DNA of 64,000 bases from Ceratothoa steindachneri. Lineage: Eukaryota; Arthropoda; Malacostraca; Isopoda; Cymothoidae. The notes beneath the pieces are model-generated. The model was not told the origin of the DNA. It was given only the letters and a program-made list of their open reading frames with translations, and made no database searches. The stretch covers positions 73,876,920-73,940,919 of the forward strand of contig OZ018323.1 in the NCBI GenBank assembly GCA_963969495.1, given 5' to 3'. This document shows, in pieces, positions 22,310 through 33,700 of this stretch. A program made the position numbers and the translations under genes. Position 1 is the first letter of the stretch. Each line of letters opens with the position of its first letter.

Positions 22310-23370
22310 GAAAGGGGAAATTGTTATGAGTCTAATGGGGATAGTTCATTATTAACCTTACGATTAACAGGTAACTGGTACGCGCTGGGGTTGCAAAAGA
22401 AAGACAAAGACGAAAATATATCTTTACTAACAACAAAATGATATTTATATTTACACAAAAATTGGGTTTGAAGGGAATGGTCTCCCAGACGGGTTTAAAG
22501 GTCCACACGCGATACAGGTAGGTTAATTATGGGATTAAAGAAGGCAGATTCAGATTGGTGATTTAAAGGAGGATTTTAAACTGGGGCGTTCACACCAATA
22601 AAGGAGCAATTAAGTAAGCCAGATTCAAGATCATTCTGCAGGCGGCAACGGTTACGACTACCCTACGTGCTCGGTGTCGAAAAGGGGCCAGTTGGGGTAC
22701 GATGAATGAGAGGGAAGAAGTCGGTTTACCTCTTGCTTCAGACGAAGGTGCACTTGTCGCCTTCGGAGTCGGGAATCCTTGTCAAGTCCTTGTCGATTGA
22801 CTATGTCAAAGTTCACTGATTTCAAAGCTTGCCGATTGACTAAGGCAGAGTTCACGGATCGGTTTAGCCCTTAACTCGAATCAAAATCGCCGCTAAGAGG
22901 GAGGTGGGGTTCTTTAGCTCGTTCGCCGGAGTAGGTGGAAGTCTAACAGTGCTGCTCTCTAAACTCAGTTATATAGGCGCCTGGTGAGGTGGCTCTTAAC
23001 GCACGCGCGAATTTGGGTAAAAGTCAGCGACTCCTTTGGGGGAAGGGGGGAATCGTAATAACGTTGGATGGAATGTCCAACGGATTTAAATCTTCGAGCG
23101 TAAATCCAGAATGCTAGCAGAGAGGTGGCCATAGGCTGGCAGGGAGGGCGCTGACATCGGTCCCTATGCTTGTGCGTCTGATAACGGCGTGGGCCGCCTC
23201 CTTGCCCAGGTTTACTCATGCTTTAACAGCTCTATGTGGTGATCTCAGGATCCTCGTGGGTACAGAAGGGCACGTGGTCATCATTTCAGCCTCATTCTGC
23301 TACAGAATATGTTGTCAAAAACACTACCTGACCCTAACCTCTAGTATAAAATGCTAAGGATGTCCACAAT
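22310..23370. other. GC-enriched island, possible solo LTR
   Basis: About 1.06 kb of GC-richer sequence sits between AT-rich flanks, with a TATA-like motif (CTATATAAC on the minus strand, near 22970) and short unrecognised frames. The first part (22410-22470) has the A-rich ACAAAATG-type stretch seen at a comparable place in the LTR at 2469 and in the LTR-like element at 39691. No ends or target duplication were found. Two short near-repeats (TGCCGATTGACTA / TGTCGATTGACTA, near 22830 and 22792) are present. Confidence 0.35.
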
Positions 23371-24621
23371 CTTTGTCAATAACTTCAATTCCACTTCAAT
23401 TGGACCCTTCTATTAAAGTTAACCTTGAACTTCGGCGTAATATAATCTTACTCTTTCTGGATCTTTTGATTCAAGTGTCTCTCTCATGATTTATATATTC
23501 TGTTTACCGCAATCCCACTGATACTAATCTAGTTTGTATATTCATCATTATTCTGGCCACAAAGAGAAAGTTACTTAAGTCGTATTTACTTTCATGTTTC
23601 TTAAAGAAATACGCCTCGTCAGTCCGGAACGTTCAGATTCCGAGTTTTCGCAATCTTTGTCACTCTCGCCATTTTCTCTTCACCTGTATAAATGCTGCTC
23701 AAACATTCGACAGAGCACAACTTCCATTTGTATACCATTTTAAAATATTCTCTTTTTTCTTTTCCATAAGAATTTGCCTTTCTTCCTTGCCTCTTAAAAT
23801 GTTTAAAAGTTACAGGCATTTTCCAATATGATTCGATTCTCTATAAATTTCTGATTTGTAATAATAACAAAAAAGACAGATGATGGGTATTATGCAGAAT
23901 GTTATGGTTGCCCTCCGCGTTTTTATGGACAAACTGGGAAATATTTATCTCTTTGCGGAAATAAAATTTGATACAATGTCAGAAGAGGTGAACATATCAG
24001 TGCTTTTTTGTGCATATTTCAAATTAATCTTCCCATTAAACGGAATTTATCACCACGCGGCAAAATTTTCACATCTTTCTCGGTCTTTCAAAATCAATTA
24101 GTCTTAAACAGCTTAATATCACTCAAATAGTTCCTCATTATAACCCATATTCTTTGTTACGTTTTTTTATATGCCCACTTTATCTGTTCTGCTATAGTTT
24201 ATAGTTTTGGGGATATTTTTAAGCTAATAATTGTATTCATTGGTTTATGTGACTTTTGCAAATTCCTATATTTTAATTCTCTATTCGATCACTCCATTTG
24301 TTCTTTTTCGTATTTATAAATTTCACTTTCTCCACGGCATATTTTTAAAAATTGAAACAACTGCTATTGGCACGATTGTAATCTCTCTTGGGGACACTTT
24401 CTGAAGAGGTATTGAGGGAAGTAAGGCGTGGTTCTCTTTTACTCACGCCTCACTTCCAGTTTAATCCCATCTGCTTGTGTTTAGGCATAGATTGTCCCTT
24501 TTTTTCCTAAAGAGGGTGGCCCTCTCCAGAAGCGCCACCCATACGACTGGAAAACCTTCCTTTTCTCTAAAAGGACACATTTCAAGAAGCCTTAGGATAA
24601 TTGAACAATATATGTATATAC

Positions 24622-24652
<31 letters not shown>

Positions 24653-26340
24653 TCTTATTTTTAGGAAGTAGATTTTCTTCGTAACATATTTTATTGAAGG
24701 CGACTGCTAACTTATTGATAATTGTTTTCTTTTTCAGTCTCTCCATTTGTCTTATATTCCACTTTTGGTCTTGGCTTAACCTGTGGAATAGTTCCCAAAA
24801 TTCATCAGAAAGTTATGACGCACGAGGGCATAAAAAATGGTTTAGTAAGCAAAACGAAATTCTTTATTCGCCTGACGCGTTTCAATATATATATACGCAT
24901 ATCATTTTCAAAAGCTAAACAGTTGGGACCAACATTTTTATAGGAAATGTACGAGTAGCTTCTTTACATGATTGAGACTCTATAATGGTCACGGGTTAAT
25001 ATCGGGAGGCATTATTATTAGGGGCGGCGGACGGGAGGAAGACAAGAAGAATTATGAATTTGTTTGAATATTTAATTTCGGCTGATTTTCCTTGGTGTAT
25101 ATGGCCTATAATATAAGCAATGCTCGTCGGCTTGGAGCGTTTTCTAAAATTTCGGTATTCTGTTAGAGTGACTTCCGGTCCAATTGTTTTCCATTCTTTA
25201 GTGATAGGTCATTCTTCGTGTTAGCTTCGTCTCGATCATTCCGTTATATGAATGAGGTCTCCCATTTTACCTGTATATTCATATATCAGGTGATTTCTTA
25301 GCTTGGGTGTTAGATTAGGTCCTGGGTTGTTTCGCATTATGAGATTAGACGTGCGTTTGTTGTTGTTGTAAATTACTTGCTGCTATTCAGAAGAATCTTT
25401 AATTTTACAAGGAATGAGAGAACATGGAATGCAAATAAATTTATCTTAATTTTTGGCGCCTGAACAACGTTTCGAGCTCTCTGCGCATCTTCAGATTCAG
25501 TAATAAAAAAGTAGAAGGTAATACATGATTTACAATGAATTGTAATTAAAAAATATTTTAAAAAGTTAGAATATAAAAAGTGTTGAAAAATATCTAAAAA
25601 AGAGGGGAATTTTCTTTTCCTATAATACAAAAACTTTAAAAATGTATAATATAGAATGAATTAGAATATTAAAAATCAGAGAGGGATACATGGGAGAACC
25701 ATCAAAACTCTCGCCGATATTGGCCTGACTCAAGAGAGAAGTAGGGATGGAGGATTGAGGTGTGCAGAGGTAAGATTGTGTTGATTGTCGAGTTATCTCA
25801 TAACAGGGGAGAGCAGAAGGGTCGCAATTAAGAGTAGAGCAAGGGAGTTAAATATAAAGGGATTTTAGAATTTTTAAGCTTTACTCATAATGATGTTGAC
25901 CAGTTATTATAAAATTATTTATAGTCATGTAAGCGTTGCATTTTATTGCAGGTGGTCTTATGGAGTATGGTTCTTTGAGATTTAAGTGTTTGTCCATTAC
26001 ACTAGCCAACAAATTTTAACTTTGTATCTGCTACTTGAGTAAGTGCTGTTGTAACTAGCTAATTTTGGTGCGTTGATTCCAAATCTGTGTTCAGATTTGC
26101 CATAGCACGTAAGGTTCCTGAGCTATGCAACTAGGCTATATGGCTTACTTTGTCACCTTGGATCAATTAATGATATAATTATTACGAGTTTGAGAAGATT
26201 GAGACGTTTTTGCAGACCCATGCAAGATATGTATTACATATAAAAGAGGTAGTACTCACTTAACTATAAATTTCTTCAAAAATGTTTGAGACTCTTGCTC
26301 TTCCGCTTGTACTTAGATATAGGATCCTAACCTTGTAGGA
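23370..26340. other. AT-rich intergenic DNA
   Basis: Only chance open frames, none recognised, and no RNA gene. A GC-richer patch at 24360-24560 and a (TA)n run at 24626 are the only visible structure. Confidence 0.5.
24626..24653. repeat. (TA)n microsatellite
   Basis: About 14 perfect TA units. Confidence 0.95.
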
Positions 26341-27068
26341 ACCAGCAGTAATCGCTCATCATGTTTTCGTTAAAGCGGCTTTGATGCCTGCTGTTCATCA
26401 TTGCGATACCTCAGTGGAACCTTTTCCCATGTGCGTCACTAATATCACCCATATTAGATGGAAAGAAATCTAGATGCAAATGCAAGAAATGCATCTTAAA
26501 AGACAACCGACACCCCATTCATTGATAGGCCTTTAGCATGTTGTCCACTAGTTCTTTATAGTTTTCAGCCGTATGATTACCAAGGAATTTCTGCACTATA
26601 TGGACAAATGAATCCGATGCTGCCATCTTAAGTGGAGTTAGTTTATTTTTGAACTCCCAGTTACGTATAAATTCTCTGATCTCCGGCCCTACCAAAATGC
26701 CAACGTTAAGTTTAGCATCAGTTTTCTTTGCACCAAATTTCTCTTTGATATTTCCTAGAATCCATCAGAATCATGGGCCATTGCTTTAACAAAAATTCGT
26801 GATGAGGCTAAGTTTGATATGAAGTGGCGGAAGGTAGATCTTCTTCACTGTATTTTGGCCAATTATTTGTTATTCTCTTTTAAGCCACCTTTTGACAATA
26901 TGATGATTCCTGTCGTCACGGCTGTTCCATAGGCATAATAAGCACGTATTTTTGTATATCCTAGCTGCAGTCCAAGAAGTGAAGTAATTACCTTTAGATC
27001 ACTACAGATTTTAAAAATATGATGCGCATAATGAACACCTTCCAAAATAAATTTCATTGAGTCATATG
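26340..27068 (-). pseudogene. family X copy 1, 3' half (split by a solo LTR)
   Basis: On the minus strand the translation starts at the LTR junction with DSMKFILEGVHYAHHIFKIC, then SDLKVITSLLGLQLGYTK (about 27060-26945). Farther on come NVGILVGPEIREFIRNWEFK, AASDSFVHIVQKFLGNHTAE, SFKMHFLHLHLDFFPSNMGD and SDAHGKRFH (to about 26425), ending near 26340. I recognise this as an uncharacterised protein family repeated in several invertebrate genomes; I know no accepted name or function. Frameshifts and a stop just after RFH show it is dead. Copies 2 and 3 in this window keep the same block order. Compared with copy 2, the glycolytic-looking GLQLGYTK block is better preserved here. Confidence 0.7.
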
Positions 27069-28455
27069 TTATGGGGAATAAATATCGCGAGGACAAACAG
27101 ACGCTAGTTTGTTTATACAGCGTCAACGATTACGTTCCATATGGGCCGATACTTTACCTCCCCTTCCCCACTTCCCTTTGCCTCGCTGCCCTAAAGATCC
27201 TCGAGCGTCGCTCGCAAAGAAGGTTTACAGTGAGCATATTTCGTACTCCGTTAATATAAAATAAACATAGTTGGGTGAGATAGCCTTTAGAATAAAAATC
27301 TATGAACAGGCTCACTATACCCTCTGATTGTTTATGTCTATTTTCACCAAATAAAGAAAATTTTACTTTCTCTGTATGTAAACCAAAAGAGCGAATTGTC
27401 ACAACGTTGAAAATTTATGCCCTAGGAGAGTGGCTTAACTGTGGGCCCTCGTCTCCCCTCCCCTCTCCAAGGGGATAATCAACGCATATATAGTTCCTCG
27501 ATCTTGAGAAATGAAAGAGAGAATCGGAGTAGCAATTGAGAGAAGAAGAGCAGCCCCTAAGTAAAACATGGAATCAAGAAGACAGTGGAACCGAGTGGCA
27601 TATTTCTTCCCTAGGCCGTTCCTTTGGTCGCTTAGGAGAGTAGACCAGTGGTATCGAGCCCCACTTGCAAACATTCTCGTCTAGATAAATCCCCTATCTC
27701 AGTTTTGTGAATAAAAACAGAGATAGCCCTCACCAATGAGGAATACTAACCTAAATTCCCATTCTAGAAAAGATTCGCATCTTGGTCAAGTCTCATCATC
27801 GAGAAGCCCGCAAGTGTAACACAGGGATTGTAATAACCAGTACATTCACAATCCCCTCGTTTATATCTTCAGTTCAAGAAGCCTTACCAAGCGCGCCCTC
27901 ACCTACCTCGGGATAAGCATCAGCTGGTTTTGCCGAATCGACTCAATAAGCATCTCTTTCAACCAGAGAGACAATCAGCTGTTTTCCGAGCCAATCTCAT
28001 GTCCGCGAGAAAAGCTTCAGTCAAACGCGTCTCAAATCATCTCATCAAGGAGAATCCTGTTCAATCTTGCACAACTCCAGATTCCCTCTTAGTTAAAGCT
28101 AAAGCAATTTTAAACTTATTCATGTGTGTTAGTTAACTTTTCGTGCGAAAGTGAATTTTGTGTCAACCATCGAGTATTACTCATTGATACTAATAATTTT
28201 TATTAGATCCTCTTATTATAGCATTAGTAGATTTAAAGTCTTAATTTTCATTTTTTCATATACTTATAAGTATTTTTTGGTCCGAGTTATTTAATTAGAT
28301 CCTCAAAATGCTGCCAATGGAAATAGATATATAATATTACGTATCTTCCCTGATTAAAGAATTAAAGTAAAATAAAGGACTTTTAGAGAAAAGAGGAACG
28401 GAGTTACTCATTTATGGTGCTAACGTACATACGTACTCGGCCGTATATTACGACA
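27067..28455 (+). mobile_element. solo LTR of the Gypsy-2 family inserted in family X copy 1
   Basis: The 1.39-kb segment is the reverse complement of Gypsy-2 LTR sequence. Bases 27080-27420 match 52155-52510, and 27420-28455 match 55690-56640 (for example GTACATACGTACTCGGCCG at 28428 against the inverted form at 55705). It starts TGTTATGGGG and ends TACGACA. There is no internal region, so it arose by LTR-LTR recombination. The bases ATATG occur at 27064-27068 and 28456-28460 and fit a 5-base target duplication; this overlaps the TG terminus by two bases, so the exact left edge is ambiguous. The flanking family X gene is collinear across it. Confidence 0.82.
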
Positions 28456-29160
28456 ATATGTCTCTATCATCTCAACAATAAGTGCTACAGAAATTAAAGT
28501 TTTTTTCTTACTATTGTGTAGCAACACAGCTTTGAGGCTAGCAGTGCTTGCATCGATGACTAGTCTCCATTCATCAAGTAAATACTTGTTTCCTAGCTAA
28601 TTCATGAGGTCATTAACATCATACAGAAACAAGCACCATCTTCTTCTTCATAGAAGATAACTAAGCCGCATGTCGTTTACGGAAAGTAGATATTTTTGAA
28701 CCGACTTCTAGAAGATTCTATTGCTGTAGTCTGGAGCCCAACAGTCCTGTGTTCTCCTTTGACAATGAAACATCACTCACCAAATCATTCAATCTTTCTT
28801 GATTTATCAACTGGATCTTCTTTTCCTTAGCGTCATCCTCATACATTTTATCGTCATTGTTATCCTCTTCTTTATGCGATAAATCATCTTCTTTAACCGC
28901 ACTAGCTGATGGAGAAACTGAGATTGGCATCTTCTTGTATTTGACTTGTTTTTATTTGAGAATCCCGCCATATTTAGCATTAAAAGATAGCAATCAAACA
29001 CATGATTTGTTGGCTCACGCCACACCATTGGTACAGCAAAAGACAGACCCTTCCGTTTTCCATTTAACCACTGTGTGTGTCCCGTATAACACACAGTACA
29101 AAATTTTTGAGGTCCCCAGGGCTTGTCATGGTCACCAACTTTACAACTGAAATAATAATT
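28456..29160 (-). pseudogene. family X copy 1, 5' half
   Basis: The minus-strand translation begins near 29150 with GDHDKPWGPQKFCTVCY, continues with NGKRKGLSFAVPMVWREPTN and a DCY motif (about 29050-28990), an acidic Asp/Glu linker (28930-28830), then LINQERLNDLVSDVSLSKEN and GLLGSRLQQ (28800-28720). LDEWRLVIDAS (about 28580-28545) leads up to the LTR junction at 28456. The paired Cys/His around WREPTNH and DCY suggest a zinc-binding N-terminal module. The DCYFC motif seen in copy 2 has become DCYLLM here. Several stops and frame changes are present. Confidence 0.7.
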
Positions 29161-29576
29161 TTATGCAGTTTTCACTCTTTTAGCTATTTTTTGCCGCTGT
29201 TGCTTGGAGTATATCTTTCACAGATATAATAAAAGTTGTCTGGAATATTTATACATCCTCTCCGATTCATGTTTTTAACTTAGTTTCTATATATCCTGTA
29301 ATATACTTTTATACAATCTTATTTGATTTACCAAATAATTTAGAGATAAATCTGAAAGAAAAATGCAACTAATCACTATATGTAAATACCGTTTCAACAC
29401 CACTACTATAATGGCTATATTTGACAACGTGACAAAACAGGAGTGTAACGCATGAACCAAACACACACAACACATCCTCTCACTAGGGTAGCCGAAGCAA
29501 CACTGCCCATATATTTAACTAAAGAGTATGTGTGTAGAACAATTCTGATTACAGATTTGTTTTCAGCATACTCGAT

Positions 29577-29906
29577 TTAGTATAAATCACAAGCTAATAA
29601 CCAAGTAGAAAAATCATTGTTGACTAATGTTATGAACGCTGATACCAATGTGTGAGGAGAGTCTTGATCTCTGTGAACAAATAGTCTGCGCATCATTGGA
29701 GGGGGTTTATCCTTCTGGCTGAACAACCGGCTAATATTGAATTCGTAAACAAATACTAATTCAAAGTTTGTCTGGTAAAAATAGCGGTTAAATAATTTAG
29801 AAAACCTTCTTCCGAATTCTCTTTTAAGGGGAGCCATTTCAGGAAGAATATAATATTTAGTCTTTAGGGACATCGTGGGAAGGATTCTGAGGTAAATATT
29901 GGGCAT
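29577..29906 (-). pseudogene. Penelope-like element remnant (RT to GIY-YIG linker)
   Basis: A 109-codon open frame contains FGRRFSKLFNRYFYQTNFEL, VFVYEFNISRLFSQKDKPPP and MMRRLFVHRDQDSPHTLV. This is the layout seen just after the RT domain of Penelope-like retroelements, where a conserved FKDK/P stretch precedes the Cys-containing start of the GIY-YIG endonuclease. The endonuclease itself is not recognisable downstream (29577-29160) and the RT catalytic motif is absent. The assignment rests on one stretch of about 60 residues. Confidence 0.5.
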
Positions 29907-29909
29907 TTC

Positions 29910-30740
29910 TAACTTGCAAATAGATGTATTTACTACCGACAGGTGATAGTAATTATTCTAGAAATAGGTTCTTAGGAATTCAAATTCTTTATGCATTAGA
30001 TAGAATGAAGATGACAGATAGAAGCTTTGGTCCAAAGCATAAATAAAGCACATTATCAAGTCATTAATATAATGCAATTAAATATTAATTTTGTGGTAAG
30101 GAAATTTAGTATATCTCTTTTACTAATTTTTATAGTTAGTGAAAGTCTTTTTTGCCTTAATTACAGCCAAATAAATTCGACTCCTGGATTTCACCATTTG
30201 CCCTTCCACACTATGCTTGTAATTTTTCATACAGTTTGATTGTATTCGTACCCTTGGTCATTTTTATTGCTCTTAAGGGTTGGATCTGTAGTGACAACTT
30301 CATAGTGGTGGTCTCCTTTTTCCAAACTAAATCGTGGTGTGATTGAATGAGTGGTATGGTAAATTCTCCTACTCATATATAACTTTATTTCTTTATGTTT
30401 GGAATGCAATTTCTGGATTGATGCTTATAAATCTTGTGGCAACATGTGGGTATCATTTCTGGGATTCATTCTTCTCTGGAATAAAAACATCGACCCAGGC
30501 ACTCACCAAGACGTGTAGCCCAATAACATGGTATAACCATATCCATGCTTCAGAGTTGGTACCACACAAACAGGGTTGAAATGCCTCTCCATCTCATTGA
30601 TCACAAAGATTACACCATAGCTGCAGAAAATCTGAAAATGTGTTACAAAAATAAATTTTGAAATAATTTTTTTCTAGATAAACTTAAGTGTAGGATCATT
30701 ACCAGATGTTTTGAGAGGAATATATATTTTTGCTTGCGTG
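29910..30740. other. AT-rich segment without recognisable features
   Basis: Short frames (30027-30239, 30343-30579 plus) are unrecognised. No repeats or RNA genes seen. Confidence 0.45.
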
Positions 30741-30744
30741 CGAG

Positions 30745-31214
30745 TCTAGTCGCAAGTGACTCTACATCTCAATATGAGGGTCGGTCGCTCGGTCTCCGTT
30801 TTGAATTTCATTTTTTTTGTAATAACATTGTAAATACCCGGCCGATTCTAACCAAATTTGAAACCCAAATTTTGTTTTACATTCTCTTTCGAATTCCATA
30901 TTTTCCAAAGTCCGCCCAAGGTTAGGTTGGAAATCTTTTTGTTTTAGCAATAACATCATAACTATTCGGCTGATTCTAATAAAATTCAAAACCTTATGTC
31001 TCTGTACATTCTCTTTCGAATTTTATAATTCGCAAAGTGCTCCCAATCTTAGCCCAGGAATTATTTGGGGGGGCCATAACATCATAATTTTTTGGCCGAT
31101 TCTAACGAAATTTAAAACCCCTTATGTTGTTTTACATTCTCTTTCGACTTCTGTATCTTCGAAAGACCTGCCAAGGTTAGCCCGAGAATTATTTTGTTTT
31201 GGCAATAATATCCT
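30745..31214 (+). repeat. dispersed 125-bp-unit element, array 1
   Basis: The head carries a small inverted repeat (AGTCGC AA GTGACT, about 30750-30763) followed by GACTCTACATCTCA-type sequence and GGTCGGTCGCTCGGTCTCCG. Three units follow, each marked by GGC(C/T)GATTCTAA (about 30838, 30963, 31092), TTTTACATTCTCTTTCGAAT, a CCAAGGTTAG-type block and GGCAATAACATCATAAC. Spacing is about 125-130 bp. The usual tail is absent; a pentanucleotide tract begins instead. The same architecture occurs four more times in the window. Confidence 0.8.
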
Positions 31215-31850
31215 AACTTTCGGCAGATACTCTGCTAGGCTAGACTAGGACATATTATGCTATACTCTGCTAGGCAAGCCTAGAATAGGCTATACAATGC
31301 AAGGCTATTATAGACTAGGCTATAATATGCTAAGGCATGCCAAGATATAATATACAACGCTATAATATACTCTGCTAATTTAGGCTATAATATGCTATGC
31401 TAGGATAGCATATAGTATGTTAGGCTAGACAATATTAATCTATGCTTGACTATGGTATGCTAAGGGAGTATAAGCTCTACTTTTCTAGGATAGTTAATGC
31501 TAGTATAGGCTATTGTATGCTAGGTTAGGCTAGGCAGGGCATGAAAGTCTATACTAGGCTAGGCAACGCTATGGTATGCTAGGTTAGGTTATGATATACT
31601 AAGTTATACCACACTAGGATAGGCTTCGCTATACCAGGTTAAGATAAACGAGGCTTTGCTAGGCTAGGCTAGGATATGTTATGCCTGCTATGCAAACCTA
31701 GGCTGAGATTTAATAGTCTAGTCTAGGCCAGGCAATATTATGATATACTATACTAACAAGGGTAGAGTAGGGTATGGTAGGGTGAGGTAGGCTATGCTAT
31801 ACTATACCAGGATATTCTAGTCTAGGCTAGAATATGCTAACTATATTTTA
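31215..31850. repeat. degenerate pentanucleotide tract (TAGGC/TATGC-type)
   Basis: For about 630 bp the sequence is built from imperfect five-base words such as TAGGC, TATGC, TATAC and TAGAC, giving runs like GCTAGGCTAGGCTAGG (about 31660). CTAG occurs very often. It begins inside the third unit of array 1 and ends just before the head of array 2. It is not the arthropod telomere repeat (TTAGG), although it shares TAGG. Confidence 0.85.
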
Positions 31851-31894
31851 ATATAATTTAGTTCTGCTTCTTTATTAGCTATTAGAAATTTGTG

Positions 31895-32535
31895 ACATTT
31901 TAGTCGTAGGCGACTCTACATCTCATTATCTCGGTAGGTCGGTTGGACCGCGTTCTGATTTTTTTTAATAATATTGTAAAAATTCGGCCGATTCTAACGA
32001 AATTTAAAAGACTTAAGTTGTTTTACATTCTCTTTCGAATGGTTTAATTGCTAAAAGTCCTCCTAATGTTTGCGTGGGAATTATTTTCTTTTGGCAAAAT
32101 ATCATAACTATTCAGCACATTCTAGCGAAATTTGAAACGCATATGTTGTTTTACAATATATTTTGAATGATATAATTGCCAAAGCCTGCCAAAGATTAGC
32201 CAGGTAATTATATTTGAGGAGCAAAAACATCATAACTATTTGGCCGATTCTGACGAAATTTGAAACCATTATGTTGTTTGACATTCTCTTTAGAATGACC
32301 TTATTGGTAATGTCCCCTCAAGTTAAGCAAGGGAATAAGTTATTTTTGGTAATAACATTATAACTATCTATTCGGTCGATTTTAACGAAATTTGAAATCG
32401 TTTATGTGTTTATATTCTCTTTCTAATCATAGAATTGCCTAGGTTACTCCGGGAATTATTGAAAGTCGTAAGGACATAAATCAGAATAAGTGAGGGCTCT
32501 CGACTTTTTCATCCGCAGAGCTTGTTTCATTCGTT
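31895..32535 (+). repeat. dispersed 125-bp-unit element, array 2 (with tail)
   Basis: Head at about 31900-31955 with hairpin AGTCG TAGG CGACT and GGTAGGTCGGTTGG. Units are marked by the GGCCGATTCTAACG-type block at about 31988, 32113 (degenerate), 32240 and 32373. The tail (about 32455-32530) reads GAATTATTGAAAGT, then AATCAGAATAAGTGAG, a GCTCTCGAC block and CCGCAGAGCTTGTT. Head, units and tail are all present, so this is the most complete example. A decayed Tc1 follows. Confidence 0.8.
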
Positions 32536-32619
32536 CTAAAATTAAGGTGATAGAAATAATTATTCTAATATTTGAATTATTTTAGTTTCATTAAAAAAGT
32601 CAGTTTTCCCCCCAAAAAA

Positions 32620-33700
32620 TGGATTCCTCCGCTTAATCGTAATCGCGCTAGAGTCCTGTTCGTGTAGGATGTGAGTTTCAGCCAGTGTTTAATTAGTGTT
32701 GCTCTGCACCAAAGTAGCCTAAAATACAATGAGATATTTGCTATGGGCATTTCATGAAGGAGCAATATGTTTACGATCATTACTTACTTTAAAAAGAATG
32801 GTTACCCACATATGAAGAAGTCTTTAAGACGCCTTAAACTCGAACGACAAAATCGCATCCTAGCAATGTGCTAGCCTACAGATGGTTAAAGTCCATGCTA
32901 AGATTGTTTACGTTCAGAAAGAGGCGAAATGTGAATGCTCCTGCCTGCACAGAGAGGCATAGACTTTTTGACAAATGTATCAAGTGGAGAAAGGCTGAGA
33001 TGAATTCTCAAAATCACCAAGAAGAACTTTAGGTAGATGCTCCAATTTTGTAGTAGATATATGTAGAGAATGGAAGCGAGAAGAGTTAGAAAAAGTGATA
33101 TTTACTCATAGGGATCCTTACTGCTTGTTTGGAGCTTCTGTATGATGACTCGTTAAGCTTAAAAAAGGGGAGTACCTTCACGAACAATCTGTACATTCTG
33201 CATACCTGGGGATGCTTTTCATTTAAGGGAACTGGAGCACTAACAATTTTGCCGAAAAACAATGCCTGAACGTAAAGTGGTACCAACACTGTCGTAATCA
33301 TAACCTTTACCGAAGAGTTTAGCACCACATTTGGGATGATAACTAAATTTTTAAGCATGATGGTGCAACTAATCACAGAGCAAAATCAATAACAAAGTTC
33401 TTGACAGTAAATAATATCGAATTTTTGTGGACCATCCCGGGAATTTGCCAGATTTAAATTCAAAAGGGGAGTTTTAGGTGATAAACAAACTGGAGGTTGT
33501 TAAACAGAAGATATCAAATTGTAAGCATTTGCAGGTGCTTAATGAACAAAAATTAGCAATCTCAGTCAAAATATCATCACAAGTTTGGTTTCCAGCATGC
33601 CAGAAAGAATTGAGGCAGTGCTGAAGAACAAGGGACATCATTATAAATATTGACTGTGTGCATCAATTCGCTGTATTTATTAATAAAATAAGTTGTATCT
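32620..33700 (+). mobile_element. Tc1-like transposon remnant
   Basis: Plus-strand translation in shifting frames gives a Tc1 transposase. A helix-turn-helix-like start lies near 32690-32800. The core block TWGCFSFKGTGALTILPK is at about 33203-33255. FSTTFGMITKFLSMMV and SREFARFKFKRGV follow in degraded form, and the C-terminus SLVSSMPERIEAVLKNKG then HHYKY ends near 33648. Many stops are present. Terminal inverted repeats were not identified. The GCFSFKGTGAL and C-terminal blocks define a Tc1 family distinct from the copy at 9392. Confidence 0.75.

Noticed and set aside
31215..31850. Interstitial telomere repeat
   Set aside because: The words are TAGGC/TATGC-like and degenerate; TTAGG arrays are not present.
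30745..32535. Regular repeats that could suggest a CRISPR array
   Set aside because: Units are about 125 bp, diverged, contiguous without spacers, and the DNA is eukaryotic.
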